A stretch of DNA of 64,000 nucleotides from Megaustenia siamemsis (GCA_032433765.1 JAVIAB010000073.1:68801087-68865086), one strand, 5' to 3'. Shown: positions 45,243-56,772, counted from the stretch's first letter. Notes: generated by a model from the sequence alone, not told the origin. Made by a program: numbers and translations.

Positions 45243-45626
45243 TTATTTTTTGAATGGCATGGCTACCGGCTGCCGTCCGAATGGAAATAGGTACTTCGGG
45301 TATCCAAGAGACGCAGTCCCCGGATTTTTCGGTTGCCAAAAATCCATCTCATCCGGCCAGTCACGCGTTCGGAAAACTCCGAATTTTACATCGTATGTAA
45401 ATCGTTTTCCGATGATGTTTCCGGAAGCTATTATACGAAACTTAAGTTGTTTCCTAACAATGAGAGTTCCGTCCACCGATTTAAAAAGTCGGAAGTGATA
45501 GAAAACGTAAAAATTTTGTCTTACAACGGATTTTTCAGCTACATACGACGATTTCATCATATTTTTACCCGAAATAAGGAAAGAATACGTTAAATAATAT
45601 GGATATTTAGATTCAGCGTCCATTTT
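45243..45626 (-). CDS. Hypothetical protein, about 127 codons
   Basis: An open minus-strand frame from the first ATG (about 45626, MDAESKYPYYLTYSFLISGK) to the stop at 45243. The frame extends upstream without ATG to about 45677. Composition is protein-like: KFRIIASGNIIGKRFTYDVK and TRDWPDEMDFWQPKNPGTAS. No family was recognised. Its 5' part, ISHTYVKMDAESKYPYYL, resembles the translation of two tandem copies just upstream (ISHKYVEVVIESGYLYYF at 45720-45900, and again at 45950-46130), which suggests tandem exon duplication. Local GC content is a little higher than the surroundings. Confidence 0.4.
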   Translation of the reverse strand, partial: KMDAESKYPYYLTYSFLISGKNMMKSSYVAEKSVVRQNFYVFYHFRLFKSVDGTLIVRKQLKFRIIASGNIIGKRFTYDVKFGVFRTRDWPDEMDFWQPKNPGTASLGYPKYLFPFGRQPVAMPFKK

Positions 45627-45714
45627 TACATAAGTATGTGAAATTTCAAAGTGATCCGTGTTATTATAGTACGGCAATCACGAAAATTCAAGACAATGCT
45701 TGTTCCATTGATAA

Positions 45715-46140
45715 AGCATGGCCGATCGGCGACTATTTCCACTGTTGAACTTTAATTCATTGCAGAATAAAAACCTGCAAACGTAGACAGAAATAATAAA
45801 GATAACCTGATTCTATAACCACTTCTACATATTTGTGAGAAATTTTTAATTGATCTGTTCGGCAGCATTGAAATTATCGGCATTTGAATGACCTCACCAT
45901 TATCGGAAATTTTCCCCGTTGATTGCATGGCGGCGTTCAGCTGGGATCAAAGACTATGTCCACTGTTGAACTTTAATTCATTGCAGAATAAAAACCTCCT
46001 AACGTAGACAGAAATAATAAGATAACCTGATTCTATAACCACTTCTATATATTTGTGAGAAATTTTAAATTGATCTGTCGGGCAGCATTGAAATTATCGG
46101 CATTTGAACGACCACACCATCATTATACAAAATTTCCGGT
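45715..46140 (-). repeat. Tandem duplication, two copies of about 180-230 bp
   Basis: Both copies share 'ccactgttgaactttaattc' + 'attgcagaataaaaacct' and 'cattgaaattatcggcattt'. The minus strand of each reads a short coding-like segment that ends at a donor-like CAG|gttttt in copy 1. Both resemble the beginning of the adjacent open frame. Confidence 0.85.
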
Positions 46141-46149
46141 TTTCCCCCA

Positions 46150-47554
46150 TGCTTGGTCTCTTCAACCATCATCAAGTGCCTCTAACGTTTTATTTAGTTA
46201 TTATAGTTAGTTATATTTAATTTAAAATGTAGTATTTCCAGTTGCCTAATATTAATAAATATTCCCAATTATTGAATTGAAAGTTTTTTTTTTATTTATA
46301 TAAACACATATATTTTTTAATGAATAAAAAAAAATAATAATAAAATTATACTTCTTATATACATAAAATAATAATGATGTGACTACTTCTTTAGCAGAAA
46401 TTCAGTATTATTTTTATGTGAATCATAGAAATTTATAATTATTCTTACATAAATTGCAGAGAATGACTTATTTTTTTACGCAAATCAAATAAAAGTATTA
46501 TTTCTTTTACATGAAATACCAAATATAATGATTAGTTTTAAAATCTACACCACATATAATAATAATAATTTTTGGCTTTAAAAAAAAATTGGCATTTTTT
46601 TATAATTTGGTTTTTTTTTTTTGCATACCCAATCTGGCGATGTGGTTTTTTCTTCTTTGCATCATTTAACACAGAAATAATTCACTTAAAAAATCGTAAC
46701 TTTTTTTCTAATTGTCGTACAAACATGATTCAGGTATCATTGTTTTACTCACTTCGAGGGCTATTTAGCTATCCTGGTTTCAATTATTAGAAATTATTTT
46801 GAAAAAAAAGTCAAAGTACCTAATGGAAAGGAAAAAGATCACATACACCTGACCTTATAAATAAATATTCAGTGCAGTCTAGTTAAAAGAAAGTTACCTT
46901 ATTTCGAAATCTTCCCCTTCGCAAACTGTTCATTATCGTGGTGTGAGAAAAGCTATTTCAGTACAGTTGAGTAGTTTCAATCCTAGTAGTATTGTAATGG
47001 AAGTAGTTTCAATAGAATTGAAAAGATGGCGCTTATCTCGCAGGAAACGACGTCCCCACCGGTCAGAACTCGCTGACACTTATCTGAGGATCGATACACT
47101 TGTACCTATATCTCGATACTCGGAAAAGAAAGTGGCAGTAGCAATGTCTGCAAACTCATAACATCTATGACAACTAGAGCTCAATAAATATTATTAATGC
47201 AACTCTATTATGTTATACAAAGATCTGGATGTCTTCTTCTTTCCTTCCTCGTTTACCTTTCAGCGTCGAGGGGTGATATAATTTGCGGTTTTTTGCTGTG
47301 ATGTAAAATAAACAAATAAAAACAAATTGTTTCGTTTTGAGATTTCAGATTTTTAATTATTATATTATGTTTTGTTCGTTTTTGCCCCAGTTGAAAACCA
47401 AACGGTCGAAACGTTGGCTTTTTTTTTTTTGTTCACAAAACTCATTCTTAAGACTTTGTCTTTTATTAGATGAAACAAAGTTGTCCCGTAAAATAGGAGG
47501 GTATACATTTTTTTGACAATCCGTTAAATGATATAACAAAGAATGGGATGGTAC
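46150..47554. other. AT-rich unassigned sequence
   Basis: A/T homopolymer-rich. A 72-codon plus-strand frame (46943-47161) contains WRLSRRKRRPHRSELADTYL but nothing identifiable. Confidence 0.35.
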
Positions 47555-48265
47555 CAAAAGAAAAGAGGTGAATAGTTATTGTTACTGATTATTTGTGGGT
47601 TATCATCATGGCACTTCGAACATGTCCATAGGTGCTCAGATCCCCTCCTTAGCATGCCCCGCAGCGTCCAGGGACTGACGACTCCAGTTCTGTGTTGGTT
47701 GATAAGAACTCGTATGCGCCCACTAAGTCTCTCGATTCTAGAAGTGCCCATCTTTACTCCCATCTCCTTAATCCGCAGGAGAGATGTGGACTCAAGATTG
47801 TTCTGTGCCCTCCGCATCTCGAGAAGGATTAATGACGTATGCCTGATACATTGGTTGGCCGTCTTCAACGACAGCACAGCTTGCCAACCTGCCCACTCTT
47901 TCATTTCCCTGTACTCACGCGTGTTCAGTGACGTAGACAAAGGCGACTCTGCGTATCGCTGACTTCTGTAATGACTCCACCCATTGCTTGCGTACAGAGC
48001 CCGCCTCCACTTTTTAATCATGCTCATCGAATCACTTAGTATACAGTTGTGGGTGTAGTTTTGTGACGCCAACCAGGTGAATGCCCTCACCACAGCGACT
48101 GGTCTTCCCTCATCGGTGTTGTCCAAAATGAAGGAGTTGACCTCCGCATCGACCACGACTGGATTCTGCTCCATACATTTGCTGTCGAGTGTGACAATAC
48201 ACGAGAATGTGACACTGAGTGACGCAGGCATTGACACCGGTAATCCCGAGGTGAATCGTATAGAA
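47555..48265 (-). mobile_element. LINE family I, RNase H and C-terminus
   Basis: Minus strand: FSCIVTLDSKCMEQNPVVVD, then AVVRAFTWLASQNYTHNCIL, SDSMSMIKK, and after decay the tail GVVSPWTLRGMLRRGSEHLW and TCSKCHDDNPQI. It is an older copy than that at 41-43 kb; part of the RNase H region is missing. Confidence 0.88.
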
Positions 48266-48274
48266 AGGAAAGAT

Positions 48275-48600
48275 ACAAACATGACAGGGACAGCAACTAA
48301 ACTGAGAGCTTCTAACAGCTAGCATCAGTATTGGCAAACAAAGACAGCTGGCCAAGCCCTACTACACCTCCTAGCGATGCCACTGGAAGCACACTAATTA
48401 GTCTTGCCAAACAAATAGATATCGAAGAGGGAAGATAACCCGGCTCTAAAATATGCCGTGCTGAGGTCGGGATTGTTTGGTCGAAAAGCGCAAATGTAAC
48501 AACTATGCTGCAAACCACAACACAAGGTAGCTACGCCCGCTCACTCTTTATCTGAGAGCGGACGATGAAGAAGAGAGGTCATCGAGTGAAAGTCAAAAGA
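48275..48600. repeat. Dispersed repeat G, copy 2
   Basis: See 8415-8745. It shares ordered blocks with that copy. Confidence 0.6.
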
Positions 48601-48684
48601 AAACACGTAACGCCATTTTCTCCTTGTGTCAAAGGTTACGTTAGCAACTTATTTAACCTTCAGTTTCGTTTGTTAATTTTTTTT

Positions 48685-48765
48685 TTTTAATAGTGAGAAC
48701 TGGTCGGTCTAGAAGTATCTGAACAAAAGGATACGGGTTTGAGTCCTGTCACAGCTTGTGGAGAT
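48685..48765 (+). mobile_element. tRNA-like SINE head relic
   Basis: 'aactggtcggtctagaagta' (A-box-like) and 'gatacgggtttgagtcctgt' (B-box-like) are spaced as in tRNA-derived SINEs. No copy was found elsewhere. Confidence 0.4.
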
Positions 48766-49054
48766 TTTTTTTTTCATCGAATCCATTATTTCTTGGCGGC
48801 TTTACTATCCCTCAGTTTCTAAGTAGTGTTATCTTCTTGACTAGCGGCCCGTGTCTACTCTGGGCACCTTAAAGTACCATAGACAGTTACAAATCGAAAA
48901 GAGAAAGCCAAAATGATCCATTTAAAAAACTACCCATGCTGGGGATAAATGTATCCAGCTGAAAGGCGCAAATATTGCGTTTTGTCGTAAACTAGCGGAA
49001 CAATGGGTAAACGGGGAAGAAGTTATGTTAGTGTTTTTATAGCTCATTTCACTT

Positions 49055-49385
49055 AGGGGGCCTTGGTAGACTAGTTGGGAAAACCACCCGACTGGACTAC
49101 CGACATTCGGACAACCCGTGTTCGATTCCCGCTGGGAGCCAGTGTGAATTGTACTCGTGGTAAGAAAAAAAAACCCCACGGTCGACCCAGCCTTTGGCAG
49201 AAATGGGTACCAGGGTAATACCCTGGGAAGGTGAGGAATGTTGCCTCGCATCTGAGTTTCGATGCTTGAGGCGACATTATCCAGAAATTTCCGAACATTC
49301 CTGGATAGGCGGCAGAGCACATATGGGTGGAAACTCGCGTGCTAAGACGCCGGTTCAAGTCTCGTACTTTACCTTTACTTAAAGA
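49055..49385 (+). mobile_element. tRNA-derived SINE (fourth family)
   Basis: Head 'gggccttggtagactagttg', B box 'acccgtgttcgattcccgct', and a body with 'cggtcgacccagcctttggc' and 'tgggtaccagggtaataccc', ending 'ctttacctttactt'. The end resembles that of family 1, which suggests mobilisation by the same LINE. Confidence 0.75.
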
Positions 49386-49464
49386 CATTAAGAGAACACC
49401 TGGACGTTAATATATTATACTAATATATTTTTTACAATTATTTTTAAAACAGCCGACGATACTT

Positions 49465-50612
49465 CCTTTTCATCATCATCATCATGTGCCTTACCGGTTG
49501 GCGTAGGTGATCATGTCCCTCCACAATCTTCTATCTACAGCGCATCGTATCAGTTCTGTTGTTGACTGTTTTCCATGCCATGACACCAAGCTATCCAGTT
49601 TTTTCTCTCTTTGTCGTCCGCGATCTATCTTTCCTTTTATTTTGCCAGTTGTAACCAAGTATTCCAACTTTCCTCTTCTCATGATGTGTCTGAAAAATGT
49701 TGATTGCTTCTTTCTGATGTTTTTTAAGAGCTCCCTTTTTGTGTTGGCCTCTTTGAGAACTTCCTAATGGTCTTTTTAGCTGTCCAGGGAACTTTCAACA
49801 TTCTTCTGAGAAATCCCATCTCTGTGGCCTGTAATTGTCTTTTCATTTGTTTGTCTACTGTCCATGATTCGCTTCCATAGGTCAGAATTGGTTCTATATA
49901 GCACCGATGAACTCTCTTTCTCATTTTTATTGACATAGATTTGTTGCATAAGATATTTTTCATTTTCTGAAATGCTATTTTGGCCTGAGCTATTCTACTT
50001 TTTATTTCTGTGGTGCATCTTCCATCTGATGTTATTATTGTGCCCAAGTATTTAAAACGTTGCACTTGTTTCAGATTTGTCTCGTTTATTTTTATGCTGC
50101 ATGATGGTGATGGTTGTTTCTTCGATATAACCATTACTTCTGTTTTCTTGCTATTCAGACTGAGACCTTTCTTGTTGCTTTCTTTTACTATTATGTCTAT
50201 CATTTCTTGTAGTTCGTTCTCTGCCTCTGCTATTAAGACTGTGTCATCCGCATATCGCAAATTATTTATGCTGTGAATGTTGATTTCAATTCCTTTTTTG
50301 TCTATTATTGATCTCATAATATATTCGCTGTAAAGTGAAAACAAATCCGGTGACATAACACAGCCTTGTCTGACTCCTTGTTTTATATATTGGAATTGTC
50401 CTGTTTGGTTGTTAATTCGTATATCTGCTGTTTTGTTGCCAGTACATGTTTTTTTATGATTCGCAGATCCTTGCCATCAATGTTTAATTTCTCCAGCATA
50501 TTGATAAATTTCCACATGCTTTACCTTGTCAAATGCTTTTGTGTAGTCTATGAAGCACATATATAGATCTTTCTTTACCTCTATACTTATTTCTGGTTTT
50601 CTTCCTTTTCAA
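49465..50612 (-). mobile_element. LINE family A, longest copy
   Basis: Minus-strand frame 50356-49724 (210 codons) has SPDLFSLYSEYIMRSIIDKK, LRYADDTVLIAEAENELQEM (catalytic Y-A-D-D) and KYLGTIITSDGRCTTEIKSR. A frameshift follows, then RGKLEYLVTTGKIKGKIDRG. The tail is (GAT)n on the minus strand ('catcatcatcatcatgtgcc' on the plus strand). Upstream text to 50612 covers earlier RT motifs in broken frames. Confidence 0.93.
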
Positions 50613-50633
50613 ACATGAAGATATATATATATA

Positions 50634-50888
50634 AGAAGCCGCGATAGCTCAGTGGTCAGTGAACTGGACTACAAAGGACAAGAGCAGGTCCTGATCGACG
50701 GCTTCCGGGCTCACCCAGCCTTTAATGGGTACCGGGTACCGGATTTTTTCTGGGAAAGTAAAGCGTCACGAACGTAATACCGACCACATTACCCCCAAAA
50801 TCATGTGTCGAAGGTCTGTAAAAATTATGGTCACCAACACCTTATTCCCTATACGTGACTTGGCGTGATGGGGGCTTTGTACTTTACT
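50634..50888 (+). mobile_element. SINE family 1, copy 6
   Basis: 'agccgcgatagctcagtggt' head to 'gacttggcgtgatgggggct' tail. It is inserted in a TATATA tract that forms the flanking repeats. The B box region is partly deleted ('gagcaggtcctgatcgacgg'). Confidence 0.95.
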
Positions 50889-50889
50889 T

Positions 50890-51428
50890 ATATATAACTT
50901 CAGATGAACTGTTACAATTAGTATCGGATCAACAAAGTAACAGATTCGTTATAAGTCTCTGTATTTTGAGTATCGAAGTGCGCGTCCATGGCTACTGTTG
51001 ATAGGTAGCATTTTTAACGGTGAATTTTAGCAACGAATTTATGAACATTTCAGCTAAAATTAGATAAATATGCAACACTTTTAAAAAGAAGTAATGAGCT
51101 TATGTTTAAAAAAAAAAATTTCTCTAAATGTTTGTATTAGTTATTTTTTGCCAAGTGTGTAGCTTCTCCCATTATGGTGGGAATAGACATGAGGAGACTA
51201 TTTGAAAACCACACGGAACAAAACTCGCGTGATATAATTATTGTGTTGAAGGAAAAGAAAGATGTTTTAACTTTAAAGATAAGGCTAAAAGCAAACAAAA
51301 TAAATAATAAAGCTTTTTTCGACTCTAAAAGACCTTTAAAGACCATACAACCTTACATATATCTGGGCAGTAGTATAGCAGGGTCCAACTAAGTCGTATT
51401 TGGACCGTAAATTAACAAAGACATATAG
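50890..51428. other. Unassigned; contains a LINE-like short frame
   Basis: The plus-strand frame 51174-51392 ends with IQPYIYLGSSIAG, resembling the 'QSYIYLGSNID' motif of LINE family C, but its upstream part is not LINE-like. Confidence 0.35.
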
Positions 51429-51449
51429 TGTGGTGCGCAGCGCACCACA
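51429..51449. repeat. Perfect palindrome, 10-bp arms
   Basis: TGTGGTGCGC-A-GCGCACCACA, GC-rich in an AT-rich context. It lies about 200 bp beyond the polyadenylation signals of the DNA polymerase unit and could mark that element's end. Confidence 0.85.
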
Positions 51450-51639
51450 TGTACATGAGAGACAGGGGGAGTTAACCGTGACATTTCGTGTCGAGGTATT
51501 GACCGCTAGTCCAGGTGACCCGGAAGTGACGTGTTTATGTCTGGTGTGTCCTGGCTTTGGAGTTCTTGATCGTTAGTGATAGTTAGTAGATTATACAACA
51601 GCATTGAAAAACAATCAATATAAAACAAAAGACAAAAGA

Positions 51640-51660
51640 TATATTTTATTCTTTTATTAT
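51640..51660 (-). terminator. Polyadenylation signals of the DNA polymerase unit
   Basis: The minus strand carries AATAAAAG and AATAAAAT in tandem about 200 bp after the last stop codon (51860-51862). Confidence 0.55.
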
Positions 51661-51859
51661 CTCAATAGGTGTATAACATACAGTGGATATTATATAACAC
51701 TACAAAAATATTCAGTACATTGAGTCAATATATAGTACATGGATAACATTTATTTATAGATAGGTAGTTGGATGTCTGCTTAGCTCTATGTCATAAATGA
51801 ATCATAAGGGGTGAAACTGTTAGAGATTGCTGGGTAGTCTAAGCTGGTAGTGTAAAGAG

Positions 51860-54800
51860 TTAAATATCTAGAGGAGTTGTCGAGACGTTATCATCAGCTA
51901 CCTTTCTTTTTATATAGAAATAGGAAAGAGCATTTCTTGTTTGATTGTAGGAAAATATGGAATTATTTAAGACTTTGAAACCTACATTTTTCCCACCCTT
52001 AGCCTTTTGCGTAGCGAGAACCTCTAAAAACATATCTTTATCTAATTTGTTGTGTTGCTTGCTTAGCCCTTTACAACTGATTTTATCGTAATCCCCACTA
52101 CAATGGTACGTCTTACTACATAAGCTAACAAGAGCTGTCCCTCGTACTCTAGTTTAAAAAGCCCGGGCGTTCGTTTGGTGTATGCTTTAACACCCTTACA
52201 GTTTATACAGTCTGTCTTGCTAGTATGTTCATCGCAAAACTCAGCAGGAAACCAGTCTTTATATACACTATTAAACTCATCCCGCAGACCTGACTTAACT
52301 ATATCCTCTAGCTTAGGTGCACTTAAAGCCAAGTATAAAACTATCAGTATCTGTTTCACATAACTGAAAGTTGGACCTATCTACAAACTATCTAAGAACT
52401 CGAAATAAAAATCTAACATACGAAGTTTTGCGTAGGTAGACGAAAAAACCGATTTGTAGGGGTAAATCCCAAACAGTTTTCTTTTTCTCCATCTCAATTT
52501 CAAAAAGATCCTCCCTATTTCAGTCATCTTTTTAAACGGGAACTATTAATCATTTTCGATATCTCATCCCCCTGAACGTACGAGACAGCGCTATGATTGG
52601 CCTTATTGGTTAGAGTCTTCCCGTAGGCTGAGTTTCCTAAGAGCTTCATCGTATCGCTTACTATAGATTGACTTTCGTCTAGATCACCAGCCCTCCTAGC
52701 ATCAGAAACCATTTCGCCAAACTTTTTAAAAACAACTAGACGGTTGATATTCTATCACTTGATAAATTTTTGTTACCACCAATCCATGGTCTAAATACCA
52801 TTTTAACAGTGGCGTTGCCAACAAAATTTTTTCCCCGACATAACTACCTATTAGGGTGCGACGAGGGGTTGACAACAAGTTATGTTTGAGGGCATATTCA
52901 CCCATAAACGGTCCAATATCATCACGCGTGACGTCAATATTTTTGAAAATTGGAGTCATCTCACTGAAATGTTCCTTCAGGCGGTCGGGGACGTGTAGAT
53001 CACATTCCACTAAACCAAAACATGTCCCATCTGAAACAGAAGTCAGAATCTGTTTATCACCGAGAGGGAGCCCTTCTTTAGAGTAAGAGGGTCTAGCTCG
53101 GGGGATGGCTTTAGAAAGGAAAGCCCTAATGTTTGGGTCAGACTTTTTCAGAGCCTGCCACTCACATTCCCACATAACTTCTACTGGGACTTTGACCTCC
53201 TCAGTTAGATAGGTGTGTATCTCACATGTTTTTTCAAACAGCTCGAACAAGGGCTTATTATTAACAGGGTTTCTATCTTTATCTTGGTGTGAGGGACAGT
53301 CTTTGTGACCATGGTACAAACAACCATGAAAATTATAGCCTCTTCTATTGGATTTATCCACCCATCCACAGGGATATTTCTATCACCTAACCGAAACTCC
53401 CTCCCATTAAACTGAGTTTTCAACTCCACCCCTTTCTGGTGAGCGACCCACGTTAGCCACTCTCTACTTTGTGGACATAATAGTTACCTTTTTCGACCCT
53501 AAACCCGGTCTCCATTCTTCTAATAATTGGGTAATCTGTTGGCATTGGGTTCATCAGAGCCCAAAGATACAACGCGTTGGCATCGTAACCTTGGATGGAT
53601 TTGACTACCTGTCCGCCCCTAATAAACGTTTTGCCTACCTCGTGATACCTATGGAAAATTATAGAGGGACCCCCGACAATATTATCTCTAATCATTTTGT
53701 GTAGACTCGCCTGTTTGCTCGAACATAAACTAAACATTACACCCCTATCAACGGTCTTAAAAAGATACTTTAAACAAACACCCGGAACCGAAATGGCGTC
53801 TTTAAAACAGTCTACACCCCGCTCCCCATAAAAGCGAACCTGCTGCTCCAAGGCTTCTAAAAAGGGGACTACATCTTTGTTGTTATACCACACCAAAAAG
53901 TCCCTAAGTGTGGTCATGTTATTGTCCTTCCAGACCTTTGGACAGGGCGTACTCCTCCTGGAAATGTTGGCATTTTTTAACGACGAATAAAACGTTTCGT
54001 GTGGGGGTAGTTCTGTCTCGTCCAACTTTTGGGGGTCGTCTATATATTCATAACAAAAGTAACCCTTTGTTTCACTAATCTTATAAGCCGCCAGATATTT
54101 ACTATAGCTAAACCGGGGGCTAGATAGTTTACTATATCTAAGAATTTTAGATTCGGCGTTGCAATACACATAAAGTTATTGTTTCTTTTAACTATAAACT
54201 TGAACGGTTTTGGTACTTTGTAGTCTACGTCCATTTTATCTTCCTCTTCTTCGTTAGCAGCAGCGGCTTCTTCTTCTCTGCCATACTATCACCTTCTTCG
54301 TCCACTTGTGGACTCATCATGAAGTGCTTTATTAAATAAGGTTTAATGACGTTGACGTCATATTTCCCCGAGTTAAACCCTATCACTGGAAGCTCTTTTA
54401 AATACTCATCAAACTTAGCTATTAACTTGTCTTTATTTAGAGCATGGAGTTGAGTAAAAATACTTTCAAACCGATCTCGCAACAACGAGTATGCCTTAGC
54501 AGCTATATCAGTGAGATAATCAAGCATCTGACTAACTAAAATTTGTGGGTCACCCTTGGTTATGAAGCATTTTGGGCCTCCCACCCTGGACATTTGACGC
54601 TATAGAGCAGGAAAGGGGTACGTGTTTAGCTACAAAGGTAGTCGAGTGCGTTTCTTGGGGAACATTCCCTTTATCAAAGTAACATTCATAGTCGAAGGTC
54701 GCCCTGAACGGGTAAAATAAAAGACTCTGGAGTACTTATCCCTTCAGCGCTGATCGCGTCCCATACACTTTCAGGTGAAGAGTAAACCCCACCTTTATAT

Positions 54801-56186
54801 GTCTCTACAGCCATATCCCCATTGCAAGTTTTTTCGTGCCTATCCATACGCCCAAACTTTTTCCACAGTTTCCCACATTTTCCACAAGAAAAGCTTTTAC
54901 TGGCCTGGAAAGATCGTTTATATAAAAGAAGTGGTTTTTGTAAAGTAAAAGACGAAGAGTTTCACTATAACTACTGCCACTTCTCAGGACAATACGCAAG
55001 GATTGTTGAGAATCAAACTCAAAAATATCTATGTTTATTGAAAAACAACTTTCTAAGAGAGGCATTTCGGCAAGAGTTACACCGTGAAAGTTATTTAACT
55101 TTAGAGACGGGTTAAACTGTTTGAAAAGTAGTCTCGAAGCCTTTCTAACATCTTTAACAGAGGTCCCTCTATGGATAGCTAGACAACGGAAGAAGCAGAG
55201 ATTGTCATTGTAAACTTTAGAATTGGAGTCGGTTTGACGGATATTAATACCGTAGTTGGATCCAATGTAGGGTGGGATATCTATCAGACACCCTATAGGA
55301 TAATCTTGGAGTTATAAATATAAACACTCGTACTGACTAATGCTTCTAATGTATATTTGGTTGTCTCCCTGTTTTTATTTGCATACCCTAATATATCACT
55401 TTCATTTAATCTACCAACAAACGTTTCAAAATCATTTCTGTTGTTAACTAACAGGGTTTGTCTAACCCTGTCGCGTTATTCGAGCTGGCGTGAAAGTAAC
55501 GCAGTCCCTGTGTCTCCCTATGTCTTAAAAACCAGATGATGACTATAATTCACCTTGAAACGCTTTTTTGGGCTTGGAAGATTGGGTTTACAAGGGTCTT
55601 CCAATCTATAGGAGTATCAGGTTGATGAAATATAGTGTATGTGTCCATGTATTGGTCCCTACGTTCATGTGTTCTAATAGCTAACCAGTTGTTCTTATAT
55701 AACATCTTAATAGCTTGAGGTAACTTATTTAAAGAGTCTATTTCATTAATAAGTCTTGGTCTCTTTGAGGGCTCTTGAGTCGAACTCTTTACTCCCCGCT
55801 TGCGTGAGGTTGTCGATACAAGTGGGCCTGGTAGCGTTGATGATGGTGTTGAGGTGTCCACAGCTATGTCATGGCTAGCAAGATGCACTCGCAGATGGCT
55901 TGCCCCAGTGAATATTTGTTGACAGATGTGGCAGATATGTGGATTAACACTGGTCTCTTTAGAAGGTACTTGATCGGCTGACACAGGAGTTGGTGACGCA
56001 GGAACTACTGAGACAAGAGATACAGGATGCTCTGTCTTGATATGTCTGGCAAGGTTGTCTACTCTTGTATATATCGTTCACAAACATTAATTTGTATTGC
56101 TGACGCCCATGTACACTAGCAACGTGTCGTTTTACGATCCGGCTCCAGGTGAAAGTTTTGGAGCAGAGAAGACAAGTGTTAGACAT
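51860..56186 (-). pseudogene. Broken C2H2 zinc finger - OTU-like - family B DNA polymerase gene
   Basis: The minus strand begins with ATG at 56186, right after an acceptor (tttcttttctacag|ATG). N to C: two C2H2 fingers (CLLCSKTFTWSRIVKRHVAS-VH near 56180-56110; CHICQQIFTGASHLRVHLAS-H near 55930-55860); an OTU-like cysteine motif (DNLCFFRCLAIHRG, 55163-55207) with a later KNHFFYI histidine (54911-54945); 3'-5' exonuclease motifs FDYEC (54682-54696), GFNSGKYDVNVI (about 54346-54380) and YNNKDVV (about 53858-53895); polymerase motif A-like GYDANALYLWAL (about 53560-53592), motif B LLGNSAYGKT (about 52612-52650) and motif C DTDS (52340-52351). The stop is at 51860-51862. At least six frame changes and some stops break it. 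Domain order and motifs point to protein-primed family B polymerases as in Polintons and related selfish elements. No integrase, protease or capsid gene was seen. Confidence 0.88.
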
Positions 56187-56477
56187 CTGTAGAAAAGAAA
56201 TTGAAACATTACAACTAAAGAGTAAAGAACAGTAAACATTACAAGAAAAGTAAACAACAAGATACACAACTTATCGAAATTAGGTCACAAAAGTAACACG
56301 TGGATACCAAACAACCAACTTATCGAAATTAGGCACAAAAGTAACACGTGGACACTAAACAACCAACTTATCGAAAACAGGTTACTAAAGTAACACGTGG
56401 ATACTAAACAACCAACTTATCGAAATAGGTTACTAAAGTAACATACTATAATGTTAAAGAACTAAGATAACACTTAC
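56187..56477 (-). other. Intron in the 5' leader of the DNA polymerase unit, holding a minisatellite
   Basis: The donor is AAAAA|gtaagtg (boundary at about 56478) and the acceptor is at 56187 next to the ATG. Within it, 56265-56450 has four copies of an about 46-bp unit 'caacttatcgaaattaggt' + 'cacaaaagtaacacgtgga' + 'taccaaa'. Confidence 0.6.
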
Positions 56478-56535
56478 TTTTTATGTGTTTGAAGGTACGA
56501 GACACATCCGTCGGCAACAACTGTAAGCGAAAGAC
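56478..56535 (-). other. Probable 5' non-coding exon of the DNA polymerase unit
   Basis: Begins about 25-30 bp after the TATA box and ends at the gtaagt donor. It has no ATG that would give a long frame. The exact start is inferred. Confidence 0.45.
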
Positions 56536-56558
56536 TGATTACAAGCTTCACAGTCGCG

Positions 56559-56568
56559 TTATATATAC
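56559..56568 (-). promoter_or_regulatory. TATA box of the DNA polymerase unit
   Basis: Minus strand gtgTATATATAAcgcg. It lies 80-90 bp upstream of a donor site and downstream of three imperfect 42-bp repeats. Confidence 0.55.
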
Positions 56569-56579
56569 ACGCCAGAAAC

Positions 56580-56706
56580 ACCGGAAGTGTTACTAAAAAT
56601 AGAGCTGACCGCTGATGCAATACGGAAGTGTTACTAAAAATAGCTTTTGACTGCTGACGTGATGCCCGTGGAGTTTCTAAAATAGATTTTGACCTATGAT
56701 GCAATA
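56580..56706 (-). promoter_or_regulatory. Three upstream repeats with ETS-like sites
   Basis: Three imperfect units of about 42 bp. Units 1 and 2 share 'cggaagtgttactaaaaata' and gctga; unit 3 is degenerate. CCGGAAGTG is the consensus for ETS/GABP-type factors, and TGACGTGA in unit 2 resembles a CRE. Regulation is inferred from position. Confidence 0.45.
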
Positions 56707-56772
56707 CCAGGCGACTTTATAGGAGTTTTTCCCCTTGACCCTTTATGAGGGACGCCCATTAAACTGTTATAA

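Noticed and set aside
51420..56772. Terminal inverted repeats around the DNA polymerase unit
   Set aside because: Comparison of both flanks by eye gave only short chance matches (for example ggtattg); the left flank may be inside the gap.
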